From positions 1,833,501 through 1,897,500 of the forward strand of contig CANTAL010000004.1 of NCBI GenBank assembly GCA_947650365.1: a DNA stretch of 64,000 nt, read 5' to 3'. Of the stretch, positions 36,594-47,206 are shown piece by piece (the stretch's first letter is position 1; every line of letters starts with the position of its first letter). The notes beneath the pieces were generated by a model. It did no database searches and was not told the origin of the DNA. It saw only the letters and a program-made list of their open reading frames with translations. The position numbers and the translations under genes are program-made. This DNA comes from Chamaelirium japonicum. Lineage: Eukaryota; Streptophyta; Magnoliopsida; Liliales; Melanthiaceae.

Positions 36594-37095
36594 CATGGTG
36601 CTTCCCTTCATTTACTTCCTTAGTCCCAATTGCGAGGGAGTTAGCATTGCTCCAAGGAGTTCAAACAGTTATTATTCACTATTCACACCATCCTGTCTAG
36701 ATTAAAGGTAATTCTTTAATGGTAATTCGAAGACTTTCAGCTCACTTACCCGACCCTCTGATATGTTGATAAGGGAATGTCAACCACTCCTAAGGTGTCT
36801 CCCTATTTTCGGTGATCATACATTTTCAGGAAAACTAATGGAGCAGCTGATTGGTTGGAACAGTATGGTCGTCTACAGTCTAGGATTTAGCTTTTCTAGC
36901 ATGAACATTCCCCTCCAATCCAGACTATGATCGTTCAAGATGCTATTTTGGTCTATTACCTCCTAACAGTCTTTGATCCGGGTTGAACAATCTTTGTTGT
37001 AGTGTTCTGTCTTTTGTTCTTTGTAATGTATGTCCTTTATTTTTTTTTTTTTTAAAAAAAAACTCTATATTAATTCTCTATTAAAAATGCTATAA
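36594..37095 (+). pseudogene. LINE-B: RNase H remainder and 3' end
   Basis: Plus-strand remnants of a plant LINE RNase H domain: ARELALLQGVQTVI (36637-36690, around the catalytic Glu) and RKTNGAADWLEQYG (about 36828-36870, the conserved carboxyl helix). Then PPIQTMIVQDAILVYY follows near 36915-36960, a common tail of LINE ORF2. Frame changes separate them. An AT-rich 3' end with T and A runs (37038-37093) follows. It continues the sequence that stops at 12023; LINE-C separates the two halves. Confidence 0.6.
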
Positions 37096-37942
37096 AAAAA
37101 TGTTTGGTTGAAGAGCATTGTGTAGTCCAGATGGGGATAGCAGCAATGGCGGTTTTGGATTCTCCCAATGTGCAATGATTTCGTAGAGCTAAATTCCACG
37201 GAGGTAACTTTTACGGTTACCAAGGCGACAAACAAACCGGCCGTGGATTAGAGCTTAAAAGAGAATCTTTCTAATCTAATGACCAAAAGGTTAGTAGAGA
37301 TGTAATTAAGGGGAGGAGGAGAGGAGGCACGGTATGGGTATCCCATCAAAGTCATGATTTAATTAAGAATAAAGTTTTTATTTATTTTTTTAGGCTTTTT
37401 TTCCTGAGGTGGAGGGCAGAGAATATCGCTTTATTCCGTTGATCGGGTTTTTTTTTCGGTTCTCGATGTGCACGCGCAAATAAAGTTGGATTTGCATTTT
37501 TTAAATAAAATAAAAAACACTTTATTCTTTCAAAACTATGTTTGACTCTGACTAAGGAATGTAAGAGGTTTACAACTGTTCACATACCATTATTACTTTT
37601 CTCTTTTTTTTTTTTGGTATATTGTGGGGCCTAGTTAGACCCAAGAGTCATCACACATGCGCACATGAGAAGGACAAACTTGGTCCAACAGAAAGTCACC
37701 ACACGATCGAGAAGGACATATCGAGTAGGAGAAGGGGTCCATCTGCCCCCAAGGAAGTCGCCACACTAGCAAGCGGGAGCACCACACCGAGTAGAAATTA
37801 AACAGGTGTCGAACCCAGATTAGGGCTCACTAGGAGCGGTACAGCTACCAACAACCGCCATCAATTCGAGTTGAGTGTCGTTCACCTATCAAGCTGGAGG
37901 GGAGGTATAATCGTTTATATGGAGTTCAGTTGGAAGTAGAAA
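37096..37942. other. Unrecognised AT-rich intergenic sequence
   Basis: T- and A-runs, and a loosely repeated phrase of the type AGTCRCCACAC near 37694 and 37757. I see no gene, no LTR ends and no RNA gene. Confidence 0.4.
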
Positions 37943-38074
37943 TAGGGGTGGACATGGGCTGGGTTTCGGGTCTCATTTTATATGATGTCGGATCGGACAT
38001 TCGGGTCGGGCCTACTAAAATATATGTATATGATGTATTTGCTAGGCCACAAGCATAGTCCATATCCACCCCTA
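37943..38074. mobile_element. Short MITE, 132 bp, hAT-like ends
   Basis: It starts TAGGGGTGGACATGG and ends CCATATCCACCCCTA, nearly perfect inverted termini, with the GGGTCGGG-type interior common in plant hAT-derived MITEs. No convincing 8-bp target duplication is visible (AGTAGAAA against TTTAAAAG), so the family assignment is tentative. Confidence 0.55.
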
Positions 38075-38300
38075 TTTAAAAGAGCAATAATTAATTTTGT
38101 TTTTTGAATTTGTAACTTTTTATAATGCATGTCATCAATATATATCGATATATGAATCACAGAATCAGGGATCTGAGTTTGCATGGATATATGCAGGCTA
38201 CCATTGTATTGACATTGTGTGTGTGTAGGGAGTACTGCAGCCATGAGTGCTGAAAATTTTCCCCTATGTAAGTAGGGATGGCAACAGTGTGGTTTCGGTG

Positions 38301-38305
38301 CAGTT
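38301..38305. repeat. Target site duplication of copia element B, left copy (CAGTT)
   Basis: CAGTT repeated exactly at 45459-45463. Confidence 0.92.
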
Positions 38306-39436
38306 TGTTGGAAATCTAATCGTTCTAAACTAGCAAATTTAGGATTTAATCAAATTCAAAATTGATTAGCAAATGTTATTTTCGCAAACAAGGACAAGTC
38401 ACAAATTTCTTTTAGAAATTGTTTGCCAAGACAGAGCGGGTTCTATGGAACCGCCATTCACCTTGCCGAACTTTTCTAAAAGGGAGAAATAATCTATCTA
38501 AAATATATCTAATTATTTAGATTTCTCTATTAGATGCAAGTCGATTATTTTAGATCTAATATTAAGGCAAAAGAAGAGTTAGAAACTCTGGCCTGTGGTC
38601 GAAGCGTGCTAGGCACTGTCCCAAGAATCTTATTACCCCCCTCGTGCGGGTCTCGTGGCAATGGTTCTCGGAGATACGACAACCCCGGTAAGGCGACCTC
38701 CTTCTCGTCGGCACGACTTCAAGAAGGCTTTGCGAACCTCGTGAACTTTCAGGAACCCAGCGACTCGATGACGATCTTCTCGAAGCGGGGAGGCAGCACC
38801 GTAGCAGAGCTTTGGTCCGAGAGAGGGAGTCTCTTCGGAGCAAAGGGGCATCACCCAGCACAACGACACGAGAGAATGAAAGAGGGAGAGGCAGTAGGCA
38901 GGGAGAAATTCTGATATTCGGACTGTACCTTCTCTATGGCTGCACTGGGCATTATATAGGCCTCGGGCAGTTAATAGAGGGCTGAAAGAGGGGAGCGGTT
39001 AATGGGCTGCGATTAAGCCTATTAACCTCGCACGTTACAGCTCGCAGAGAGCAGTCTCGTAACGGCAAGCATGCAGCAACGGGTCGCATGCAGAACGGCT
39101 AGTAGCCAAAAAGGAATTTAGTAAATATGGAGGACTTAAAAGCAAAAAACAAAAAGAGGGCAGGTGCGGACCAGCCCATTTCGGAGGTGCTATCGTGTCC
39201 GGGTCCGCGGGCGCACACACACGCACCGCCCAGCCCATGCCCATGCCCAAGCCCAAGCCCGGCCCGGCTCGGCTCGGCTCGGCACGCACGCGCGCGCGTG
39301 CGTGAGCTAGTGGAGCCCCTCCTCTAGTGTGATGACTAGTGGGAGGAAGTGGGCAAACCCTTATATATTGGTAGGGGATTTCTCCCCTTACCGATATGGG
39401 ACTAAAATTGTGTGGTTTTAACACACACACCCAACA
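38306..39436 (-). repeat. 3' LTR of copia element B
   Basis: 1131 bp, TGTTGGAAAT to ACACCCAACA. A GC-rich stretch near 39205-39305 with alternating CCCATG/CCCAAG and GGCTC units is longer here than in the other LTR and accounts for most of the 20-bp length difference. Confidence 0.92.
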
Positions 39437-39450
39437 ATCCCCCACATGTG
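39437..39450 (-). other. Polypurine tract of copia element B
   Basis: Read on minus, CACATGTGGGGGAT runs into TGTTGGGTGTG, the LTR start. Confidence 0.85.
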
Positions 39451-39994
39451 TTTAAAACCACTAAATATTAAATAATTAAAAACTTCAAAATATAAAGTAA
39501 AAAGACTTTGTTGGATTCCTTATACTACGCAGTAGGTGTAGGTACCTTCCGATTTGAACCTCCACTTAGTACAGTTGTATATATCCGTAAGGACTTGGTG
39601 GACTACGCCTTGAACCAGCCTCATTTATCGGGTTTCTACAAGTAGTACACGTAGTGCAGTTTTCGATGGTTCTAAGCGGGTTGCGCTATTAATGGCCTTG
39701 CGCAGATATCTTTTCTTGTATGTTTCTAGGGAGCAGCCCTGGTCCCAGAGTTGCGGCCTCACAACGACATACATATAGGTAAGTCCTAATAGGGGTGTGA
39801 GTAAGGCGACACCCCGCCTCATGGGTCTTGGACTTATTAAGAGTTTTACACTCATCCTACCCCTTGCTTTTAATAAGCACTGACGTCATAGGGATGGAAG
39901 CATTATTCAGTGCTCCTCATTTTCAATCACTACTACAGTTTGTTTCTACCCATTGAACCTCTGTGAGGTTGGGTTCCCACTGCGGTGATTTTTC
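39451..39994 (-). other. Non-coding 3' region of copia element B
   Basis: About 540 bp between pol and the polypurine tract. I see no coding region or insertion in it. Confidence 0.6.
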
Positions 39995-42900
39995 TTATGG
40001 GCTTAATCCCATCCCCCTCGACGATTCTAAGACCACTGTCCTAGAGAGGCCGTTAGTTAGATGATCCGTCAAATTCTTTTCGGATCTAACAAAGTCTAGG
40101 GCAATTATTTGATTTTTCATCTTATATCTGAGAGATCTATGTCTCACTTTCAGATGTCGATTTATTTTCACATCAGTATTTTCTTGATTACATTTATCAA
40201 TAGCTGATCGACAATCACAATGGATAGATATAGCCGGTAAAGGCTTTTCTATCAATGGGATCTCATATAGCTGATCTCGAAGCCATTCTGCTTCTATGCT
40301 AGTGGTATCTAGCGCTATCATTTCTGATTCCATAGTACTCCTAGCTATAACGGTTTGTTTGGTGGATTTCCAAGATATGGCTCCACCTCCTAGTAGGAAT
40401 ACATATCCGGTTGTGGACTTAATATCTATTGAGTCACTAATCCAGTTAGCATCAGAGTATCCCTCTAATACAGCTGGATATCCACTATAGTGGAGACCGT
40501 ATGATATGGTTCCCTTAAGGTATCTAAAAACTCTTTCTAATGCATTCCAATGGGACAAATTCGGGTTAGACGTATAACGACTAAGTCTATTTACCGCGTA
40601 AGTGATATCGGGTCGAGTATAGTTTGCTAGAAAACCTAGCGATCCTATGATTTGAGCATACTCGCTCTGTAGTCTAGGAAGTCCAATGTTATTTGTCAGA
40701 TGGGTATTTGGATCATATGGTGTGGATACCGGTTGGCAATCGGGGTCATAAAATTTCCTAAGGATTTTCTCGACATAGTGGGATTGGGATAACACTAAAC
40801 CATTTTCCTTCCTAATGATCTTAGTGTTTAAAATAACGTCGGCTTGTCCTAGATCTTTCATGTCAAAGTTTTGGAACAAAAAGTGTTTGATATCATTTAT
40901 GATTTGTATATTTGAACCGAATATTAGAATATCGTCAACATACAGACATAAGATGACAACATTATTACCATCTACTTTATGGTATACACATTCATCCGTT
41001 GTGTTGATATCAAATCCATAGGATAATATAACTTTATCGAATTTCATGTGCCATTGTTTTGGAGCTTGTTTAAGTCCATAGAGGGATCGAATTAACTTAC
41101 ACACCTTTTCCTCTTGTCCAGGTGCAGTAAATCCCTCGGGTTGGTCCATGTATATTTCCTCATTAAGGTCGCCATTCAAGAAAGCAGTCTTAATATCCAT
41201 TTGATGTATGACTAGCTTATAGATTGAAGCTAAGACGATGAGGATCCTAATCATGGTTATCCTAGCGATAGGTGAGTAGACATCAAAGTAGTCTACCCCA
41301 GGTTTTTGGGTAAAGCCCTTGGCTACAAGTCGTGCCTTAAATTTATCTATGGTACCGTCGGGTCTAAGCTTCTTCTTAAACATCCATTTACATCCTATGG
41401 TTTTACAACCAGGAGGTAAATTGGTGAGTTCCCAGGTATAGTTTTGAAGTATAGATTGGATCTCGTTATCTATGGGTTCTTTCCAAAAAAGTGAGTCTAT
41501 GGACTTCATTGCATCTGTATAGGTGGAGGGAGAGTTCTTCACCATAAGTGCATAGAAGTCATCAAAGACTTTCTCTACACGGGCACGTTTACTCCTTCTA
41601 GGTTCGGTTTGGGTTACCGGTTCAGTCTGGTCTTCAGGTTCTAATTGGACTTCAGGTTCAATCTGAGTCACTTGATTAGAACTGGAGGCCTGGTTATTGG
41701 TATTAATCCTAGTGTTTATCCTAGTCTTATAAGGAAAGATGTTTTCGAAGTATGAGGCATTTCTTGCTTCGATTATGGTGTTATTGGCTATTTCGCTTAT
41801 TTCAGAGTTAAACACTAAAAAATGATTAGCGTTACTGTCTAAAGCGTAGCCAATAAAGATGGCATCTACAGTCTTAGGTCCTATCTTCTTCCTTTTGTTA
41901 TCGGGGATTTTTACCTTAGCTAGGCACCCCCACACTTTTAAATATTCTAAGTTAGGTTTTCTATATTTCCATACTTCGTATGGGGTCAAGTCATTGTGTT
42001 TGAAAGGAATGCGGTTAAGGATAAAACAGGCCGTCATTAGGGCTTCCCCCCACAAGTTCTCTGGCGCTCCAGAGCTTAGTAACATGGAATTGACCATGTT
42101 CATTAGGGTCCTGTTTTTCCTCTCCGCTACACCGTTGGATTGGGGAGTGTAAGGAGCTATGACTTCATGGAGTATTCCATAGTCATCACAGTATTCACTT
42201 AACTCATTTGAGGTGTACTCCCCTCCTCGGTCTGACCTAAGGATCTTAATGGTTTCGTCTAATTGGTTTTCAACCAGAGCTCTGTAAATTTTAAATTTAC
42301 TGAGTACTTCATCCTTAGTTTTAATAAGGTATAGATGACAATATTTTGAAGCGTCATCTATGAACGTTACAAAATGTCTATTGCCACCTCTCGAGGTTTT
42401 TCTAGAATCACAGACATCGCTGTGAATTAATTCAAGTATTTGGGAGTCTCGATCGATGGTTTTAAAGGATTTTTTAGGTTGTTTGGCTTCTACGCATATC
42501 TCGCATTTATCGAGATTCCTAGTATCGGATTTAGGAATGATGTTTAGGGTCATGAGTTTCTTAATAGAATTATAATTTACATGACCTAGCCTTTGGTGCC
42601 AAGTGACCGAAGACTCAACATTCAGAATTGTGGACGAAGGATTATAAACATTCAATTTAAACAAACCATCACAAAGAAATCCTTTTCCAATAAAATTCAT
42701 TCCCTTGGTGATTATAACCTTATTAGACTCAAATACAAGCTTATAGCCCTGTTGGACTAATAAGGACCCACTAATTAAATTCCTCCTAATCTCCGAAACG
42801 TAGTGGACTCCGCGCAGGGTTAAGGTCTTCTCCGACGTCAGCTTCAGGTCGATCCGTCCTATCCCTAGCACACGAGCCTCAGCATTGTTCCCCATGCTTA

Positions 42901-43036
42901 CAGCTCCTCCACCTGAGACCTGAAAGCGGTCCCAAAAGAGCCAGCTCCAGAGGTCACCATGTTGACTTGGGAGCCGGGTGGCATTTGACCATTCCTTCTT
43001 GGATTTGGAGGTGGTGCTGTCTTCTTGTAGAAGCAT
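39995..43036 (-). CDS. Copia element B pol (integrase, RT, RNase H), 1013 aa open
   Basis: Domains in order: protease remainder; GAG-pre-integrase [16 protein letters not shown] near residue 145; integrase core with [21 protein letters not shown] and [10 protein letters not shown] (about 205-310); a linker rich in EP/Q repeats; RT with [58 protein letters not shown] and YVDDILIFG (about 545-790); RNase H with [22 protein letters not shown] and [10 protein letters not shown] (about 870-1000). This is canonical TNT1-type copia pol. It would copy element RNA and insert the DNA. The open length is close to that of intact relatives. The polyprotein begins in gag at the higher-coordinate side. Confidence 0.92.
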   Translation of the reverse strand: MLLQEDSTTSKSKKEWSNATRLPSQHGDLWSWLFWDRFQVSGGGAVSMGNNAEARVLGIGRIDLKLTSEKTLTLRGVHYVSEIRRNLISGSLLVQQGYKLVFESNKVIITKGMNFIGKGFLCDGLFKLNVYNPSSTILNVESSVTWHQRLGHVNYNSIKKLMTLNIIPKSDTRNLDKCEICVEAKQPKKSFKTIDRDSQILELIHSDVCDSRKTSRGGNRHFVTFIDDASKYCHLYLIKTKDEVLSKFKIYRALVENQLDETIKILRSDRGGEYTSNELSEYCDDYGILHEVIAPYTPQSNGVAERKNRTLMNMVNSMLLSSGAPENLWGEALMTACFILNRIPFKHNDLTPYEVWKYRKPNLEYLKVWGCLAKVKIPDNKRKKIGPKTVDAIFIGYALDSNANHFLVFNSEISEIANNTIIEARNASYFENIFPYKTRINTRINTNNQASSSNQVTQIEPEVQLEPEDQTEPVTQTEPRRSKRARVEKVFDDFYALMVKNSPSTYTDAMKSIDSLFWKEPIDNEIQSILQNYTWELTNLPPGCKTIGCKWMFKKKLRPDGTIDKFKARLVAKGFTQKPGVDYFDVYSPIARITMIRILIVLASIYKLVIHQMDIKTAFLNGDLNEEIYMDQPEGFTAPGQEEKVCKLIRSLYGLKQAPKQWHMKFDKVILSYGFDINTTDECVYHKVDGNNVVILCLYVDDILIFGSNIQIINDIKHFLFQNFDMKDLGQADVILNTKIIRKENGLVLSQSHYVEKILRKFYDPDCQPVSTPYDPNTHLTNNIGLPRLQSEYAQIIGSLGFLANYTRPDITYAVNRLSRYTSNPNLSHWNALERVFRYLKGTISYGLHYSGYPAVLEGYSDANWISDSIDIKSTTGYVFLLGGGAISWKSTKQTVIARSTMESEMIALDTTSIEAEWLRDQLYEIPLIEKPLPAISIHCDCRSAIDKCNQENTDVKINRHLKVRHRSLRYKMKNQIIALDFVRSEKNLTDHLTNGLSRTVVLESSRGMGLSP

Positions 43037-43083
43037 TGGTTGGCCATGTGATTGGTCTGACCGCAGACATAGCAGCAGCGCAC
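42898..43083 (-). pseudogene. Copia element B, zinc-knuckle segment of gag
   Basis: [14 protein letters not shown] is a complete C-x2-C-x4-H-x4-C nucleocapsid knuckle followed by a Pro/Asn-rich stretch. It belongs between the gag capsid domain (43201-43965) and the protease. Confidence 0.8.
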
Positions 43084-43200
43084 TCCTTCCTTCTTTTGGT
43101 CCTTGGGATGGTTTGGGTTATGGTTGCTATGGTAAGGCTTCTTGGTATATGGCTTAGGCTTAGGGTGGAAGGGTTTCTTCTGGAACTTGTGTCTAGGTTT

Positions 43201-43965
43201 TTAGAATGACTTAGACGGTTGACCCTCTATGTTGTTGACCTTGGGTTTGGATTCAGAGGATCCCTTTTTCCTGAGCCTATGTTGCTCCTCAATTCTAATA
43301 GAGTTTAGAACTTGAGTTAGGGTTAGGTCACCTTGGGTATGACTTAGGTGCTTAGAGAACTCAGACCAAGAAGTAGGTAGTTTATCTATAAGGCAGGCTA
43401 TTAGGAAGGTTTCATCAAGGGTGGAACCATTAGTCTTCAGATGTTGGACTAGGTTCTCAAACTCATGAATTTGATCATTCATGGGTTTGGAGTCAACCAT
43501 TTTGAAGTTCTTGAAGTCAGACACTTTGAAGCGTTTTACTCCAGCATCATCTAGGCCATACTTACGCTCTAGGGTATCCCATAGGTCCTTAGGGTTTTGA
43601 ATGGTATTGTAGATATCATATAGTCTATCAGATAAGGCCCCTAGGATCCTATGAAGGCCATGGTAGTTGATTTCTTCTGGGGTCCTAGTGGGAATACCAG
43701 AAGTTGGTTCGGATTCAGGTTGGGAAGTGGAGGCTCGGGTACGGCGAGTTTGACTAGACCCATTGGATACTCCTGGTGCAGTTTCACCTATGGCTGACAG
43801 TAACCCAAGTGTGGTTAGCCAGAATCGCATCTGGTTTTGCCACCTCTTGAAGTTAGACCCGTCAAACTTCTCGGGTTTGGCACTAAGGGTTTCACGGTTT
43901 GGTGAGGCCATTTTGGACCAAAGTAAGGAGTTGAAATCTGAGGATTGAAAAATAACTTTTGTCAA
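43201..43965 (-). CDS. Copia element B gag, capsid part (254 aa)
   Basis: It contains EKFDGSNFKRWQNQMRFWLT near the start (UBN2/DUF4219-type copia gag) and the core IQNPKDLWDTLERKYGLDD, followed by FENLVQHLKTNGSTLDETFL and LIDKLPTSWSEF. These are hallmarks of plant copia gag. It would form the particle that carries element RNA. The first part, before MASPNRETL, may be leader rather than protein, since a second Met follows 17 residues in. Confidence 0.88.
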   Translation of the reverse strand: MTKVIFQSSDFNSLLWSKMASPNRETLSAKPEKFDGSNFKRWQNQMRFWLTTLGLLSAIGETAPGVSNGSSQTRRTRASTSQPESEPTSGIPTRTPEEINYHGLHRILGALSDRLYDIYNTIQNPKDLWDTLERKYGLDDAGVKRFKVSDFKNFKMVDSKPMNDQIHEFENLVQHLKTNGSTLDETFLIACLIDKLPTSWSEFSKHLSHTQGDLTLTQVLNSIRIEEQHRLRKKGSSESKPKVNNIEGQPSKSF

Positions 43966-44064
43966 ATTTAAAGCACACTTAGATAGATTCGACTTTTAGA
44001 AGTCCAAATGAAACTTCCAAATCCTAACGGCCAGATGGGCTCCAAGTAGGAGGTGGAGCACTAG

Positions 44065-44086
44065 GCTCGCTCAAATACCAAGCTAT
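44065..44086 (-). other. Displaced primer-site-like sequence of copia element B
   Basis: Read on minus, TTGGTATTTGAGCG resembles the copia tRNA-iMet site TTGGTATCAGAGC, but it lies about 260 bp inside the LTR edge. The bases touching the LTR (ATCCAAGAATCTTATCG on minus) do not begin with TGG. Confidence 0.4.
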
Positions 44087-44347
44087 CTTGGGCAATTTAA
44101 TGCCGGTTTGACAAGCCTTTCTAGACACTGTAGGCAGTGGAATATTCCAATGACGACTTTTAGTCTTTTCTATAATCTATGCTTCTAATTTACTTTTGTA
44201 GAAAATAGTTTTGTAACTAGTAGCAACTAATAGGTAGCACAGAATAACGCCTAATAGATGATCACGTAGGCTAACAGATGATTAGTGTGCACGTTACAAA
44301 GAAAATAACTTATGAACGATTAAATTATAACGATAAGATTCTTGGAT

Positions 44348-45458
44348 TGTTGGAAATCTAATCGTTCTAAACTAGCAAATTTAGGATTTAATCAAATTCA
44401 AAATTGATTAGCAAATGTTATTTTCGCAAACAAGGACAAGTCACAAATTTCTTTTAGAAATTGTTTGCCAAGGCAGAGCGGGTTCTATGGAACCGTCATT
44501 CACCTTGCCGAACTTTTCTAAAAGGGAGAAATAATCTATCTAAAATATATCTAATTATTTAGATTTCTCTATTAGATGTAAGTCGATTATTTTAGATCTA
44601 ATATTAGGACAAAAGAAGAGTTAGAAACTCTGGCCTGTGGTCGAAGCGTGCTAGGCACTGTCCCAAGAATCTTATTGCCCCCCTCGTGCAGGTCTCGTGG
44701 CAATGGTTCTCGGAGATACGACAACCCCGGTCAGGCGACCTCCTTCTCGTCGGCACGACTTCAAAAAGGCTTTGCGAACCTCGTGAACTTTTAGGAACCC
44801 AGCGACTCGATGACGATCTTCTCGAAGCGGAGAGGCAGCACCGCAGCAGAGCTTTGGTCCGAGAGAGGGAGTCTCTTCGGAGCAAAGGGGCAGCACCACA
44901 GCACCACGACACGAGAGAATGAAAGAGGGAGAGGCAGTAGACAGGGAGGAATTCTGATATTCGGACTGTACCTTCTCTATGGCTGCACTGGGCCTTATAT
45001 AGGCCTCGGGCAGTTAATAGAGGGCTGAAAGAGGGGAGCGGTTAATGGGCTGCGATTAAGCCCATTAACCTCGCACGTTACAGCTCGCAGAGAGCAGTCT
45101 CGTAACGGCTAGCATGCAGCAACGGGTTGCATGCAGAACGGCTAGTAGCCAAAAAGGAATTTAGTAAATGTGGAGGACTTAAAAGCAAAAAACAAAAAGA
45201 GGGCAGGTGCGGACCAGCCCATTTCGGAGGTGCTATCGTGTCCGGGTCCGCGGGCGCACACACACACGCGCCGCCCAGCCCAAGCCCGGCCCGGCGCGGC
45301 TCGGCACGCACGCGCGCGCGTGTGTGAGCTAGTGGAGCCCCTCCTCTAGTGTGATGATTAGTGGGAGGAAGTGGGCAAACCCTTATATGTTGGTAGGGGA
45401 TTTCTCCCCTTACCGATATGGGACTAAAATTGTGTGGTTTTAACACACACACCCAACA
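44348..45458 (-). repeat. 5' LTR of copia element B
   Basis: 1111 bp, the same ends as 38306-39436, followed by the CAGTT duplication at 45459-45463. Confidence 0.92.
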
Positions 45459-45463
45459 CAGTT
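45459..45463. repeat. Target site duplication of copia element B, right copy (CAGTT)
   Basis: Exact match to 38301-38305. Confidence 0.92.
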
Positions 45464-45881
45464 CTGGGTAGCACCGAAATCGCACCGCACCATACGGTAT
45501 GGTGTGTTTCGGTATACTATGGGTTATCATTATAATGGTTTAAACGGTTAAAGCCGAAATCGCATCACTACACCGAAACCGAAAGCCAAAACCGTACTGC
45601 GATGGTTTTATATTTTCGTAAACAAAAACAGCATCATGTGGTACGGTTTACTGTGATTTTCTATTTTAAATCGTACCACTGCCATCCCTAAATGTGGGGT
45701 TGCCACAAAACCGACTTTTAAAAGAGGACGACCCACAAAAGTTATGATTAAAGGTCAGGGAGAGTAAAGATTAGGGTACAGCTAGCCAAAAGATGTCGGT
45801 GAAGAAGCCCAATAAAGATGAGACAAGAGCTACACGCAATTAAAATTCTCTCTCTTTTGTTTTTGAACTCCCGCACTATAT

Positions 45882-45882
<1 letters not shown>

Positions 45883-45912
<30 letters not shown>
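45883..45912. repeat. (TAGA)n microsatellite
   Basis: About seven uninterrupted TAGA units preceded by TATATA. Confidence 0.95.
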
Positions 45913-46918
45913 TAGTAGTGTGGATTGATTAGCCAACACGAGTGATGCCTCTACGCCCGTATTAACCCCCCACCTCCATCAATCACATAAAGCCCCCCAA
46001 CCTTTGAAATGCTTTACCAAAGCAAACAAACTTGTTGGCTATGGATCGATGTGGCTACCTAGCTAGCTTGGCCTCTCTCTCCTTTGTTGCCATGACATGC
46101 ATGAGAGGGAAAGGAGGTAGCTAGTCAATTGCAAGGCCTTTATAGATCAGGAACATAAAATATCTGGAGCTAGGTTGGATCCCACCGCCTCTTCTCCACA
46201 TGTTGCAGCCTAAAAGCTACTTTGAGAGAAAGAGACTGACGACAATATTATAGAGATGATCGATCTCTCTATAGCATGATAAGATCTTTCAGGAATTGAC
46301 CGTTTTCAAGTTAGACCCGACTGGGGTTTTCAAGCAAATGTTATTTGCACCCACATATAAAACTACTAACACCATCTCTATCTCTAGCCCATACTCAAAC
46401 TTTTTTTACCCCGATTCGAGTCCGAGTAAACAAAGGGGAAAGAGAGACTTTCGGTTATTTATATTAATCGGGTCGGTATGAAATAAAGGGAGACTAGCTC
46501 CAATCTTTCACCAAATCAAGGGAGACTCAAATCCTTTACTCAGATTTTAAAGGTACGGTTATATTCAAATGTTTTTATTTACCAAACCGCCACTCAACAC
46601 CCCTATTTCTTATAGGCATATTTACCCATATGCCACTCAATGCCCCTATTTACGTAGAATTGAGCTTGCTAGTGTAGCGCTCTGTATCAAATCATGCTTT
46701 TACTTAAAATTTTACTTAAATATGAGTATAAATTTGAGTCGTGGTTGGAGATGTTTTAAGTGCCCTCATTACTTGGTGCACCAAGCCTAAGATTAAAAAT
46801 TACTATGTGCACCCCATAGATGAGTGCACTCCCACACCCCGCTTCCCACTCACTTTTCGGATCATCATAGCCATGCAAATCATCATCGCTGTCAGTATCT
46901 CCAACTCCCTGCAAACTA

Positions 46919-46958
46919 TCACGCCCCAGAAATCTAAAAACCGATATCTGGGGTGTGA
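46919..46958. repeat. Hairpin, 12-bp stem
   Basis: TCACGCCCCAGA and TCTGGGGTGTGA pair with one mismatch around a 16-nt loop. It is isolated, with no recognisable gene next to it. Confidence 0.7.
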
Positions 46959-47198
46959 GGTGAAAAAGAAGAACGATTTGGGTTTGGTCAATCAACTACA
47001 CCAATTAGGGTTTTCACATGGCTTCCTCTTCTCTCTCACACATGGAAAAGAAGGAGGAGGGAGAAACAAGATGAAATCTTTTTAATTTGATTTTATGGAA
47101 ACAGTTCATTAAAAAGTAGCGAAACGGAGTTATCACAGAAATGAAGCTTCTCACGCATAACTCAACCTTCAAGAGGGCCCTCCTCTCAGTATATGTGT

Positions 47199-47206
47199 GG
47201 CACCTC
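47199..47206. repeat. 8-bp target site duplication, left copy (GGCACCTC)
   Basis: Repeated exactly at 48349-48356. Confidence 0.9.

Larger units (their letters stand above)
38306..45458 (-). mobile_element. Ty1/copia element B, nearly whole
   Basis: A minus-strand copia element, 7.15 kb, with LTRs 38306-39436 and 44348-45458 and target duplication CAGTT. INT precedes RT and RNase H, the copia order. The LTRs differ at roughly 25 positions plus a few indels by eye, about 2%, giving somewhat under a million years at a commonly used plant rate. Gag and pol are largely open, with about two breaks in total. It lies inside a hAT-type MITE. Confidence 0.92.
38273..45690. mobile_element. hAT-type MITE interrupted by copia element B
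   Basis: The left piece 38273-38305 begins TAGGGATGGCA. The right piece 45459-45690 ends TGCCATCCCTA, an exact 11-bp inverted terminus. The interior is built of CGGTTT/AAACCG and CGAAATCG phrases, the usual composition of this MITE class. With the copia insertion and one CAGTT removed, the MITE is about 260 bp. The flanks TATGTAAG and AATGTGGG agree at five of eight positions, a plausible worn 8-bp target duplication. Confidence 0.7.
45691..47198. other. Unrecognised intergenic sequence
   Basis: No gene that I recognise on either strand. It holds a GATA microsatellite (45883-45912), a hairpin (46919-46958), and a region near 47090-47206 that forms the left arm of a palindrome. Short open frames (for example 46741-47085) have no recognisable motif. 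Confidence 0.4.

Noticed and set aside
46060-46140. A possible microRNA precursor around CTAGCTAGCTTGG / GGAGGTAGCTAG
   Set aside because: The arms pair only in patches, and no known plant microRNA is present.
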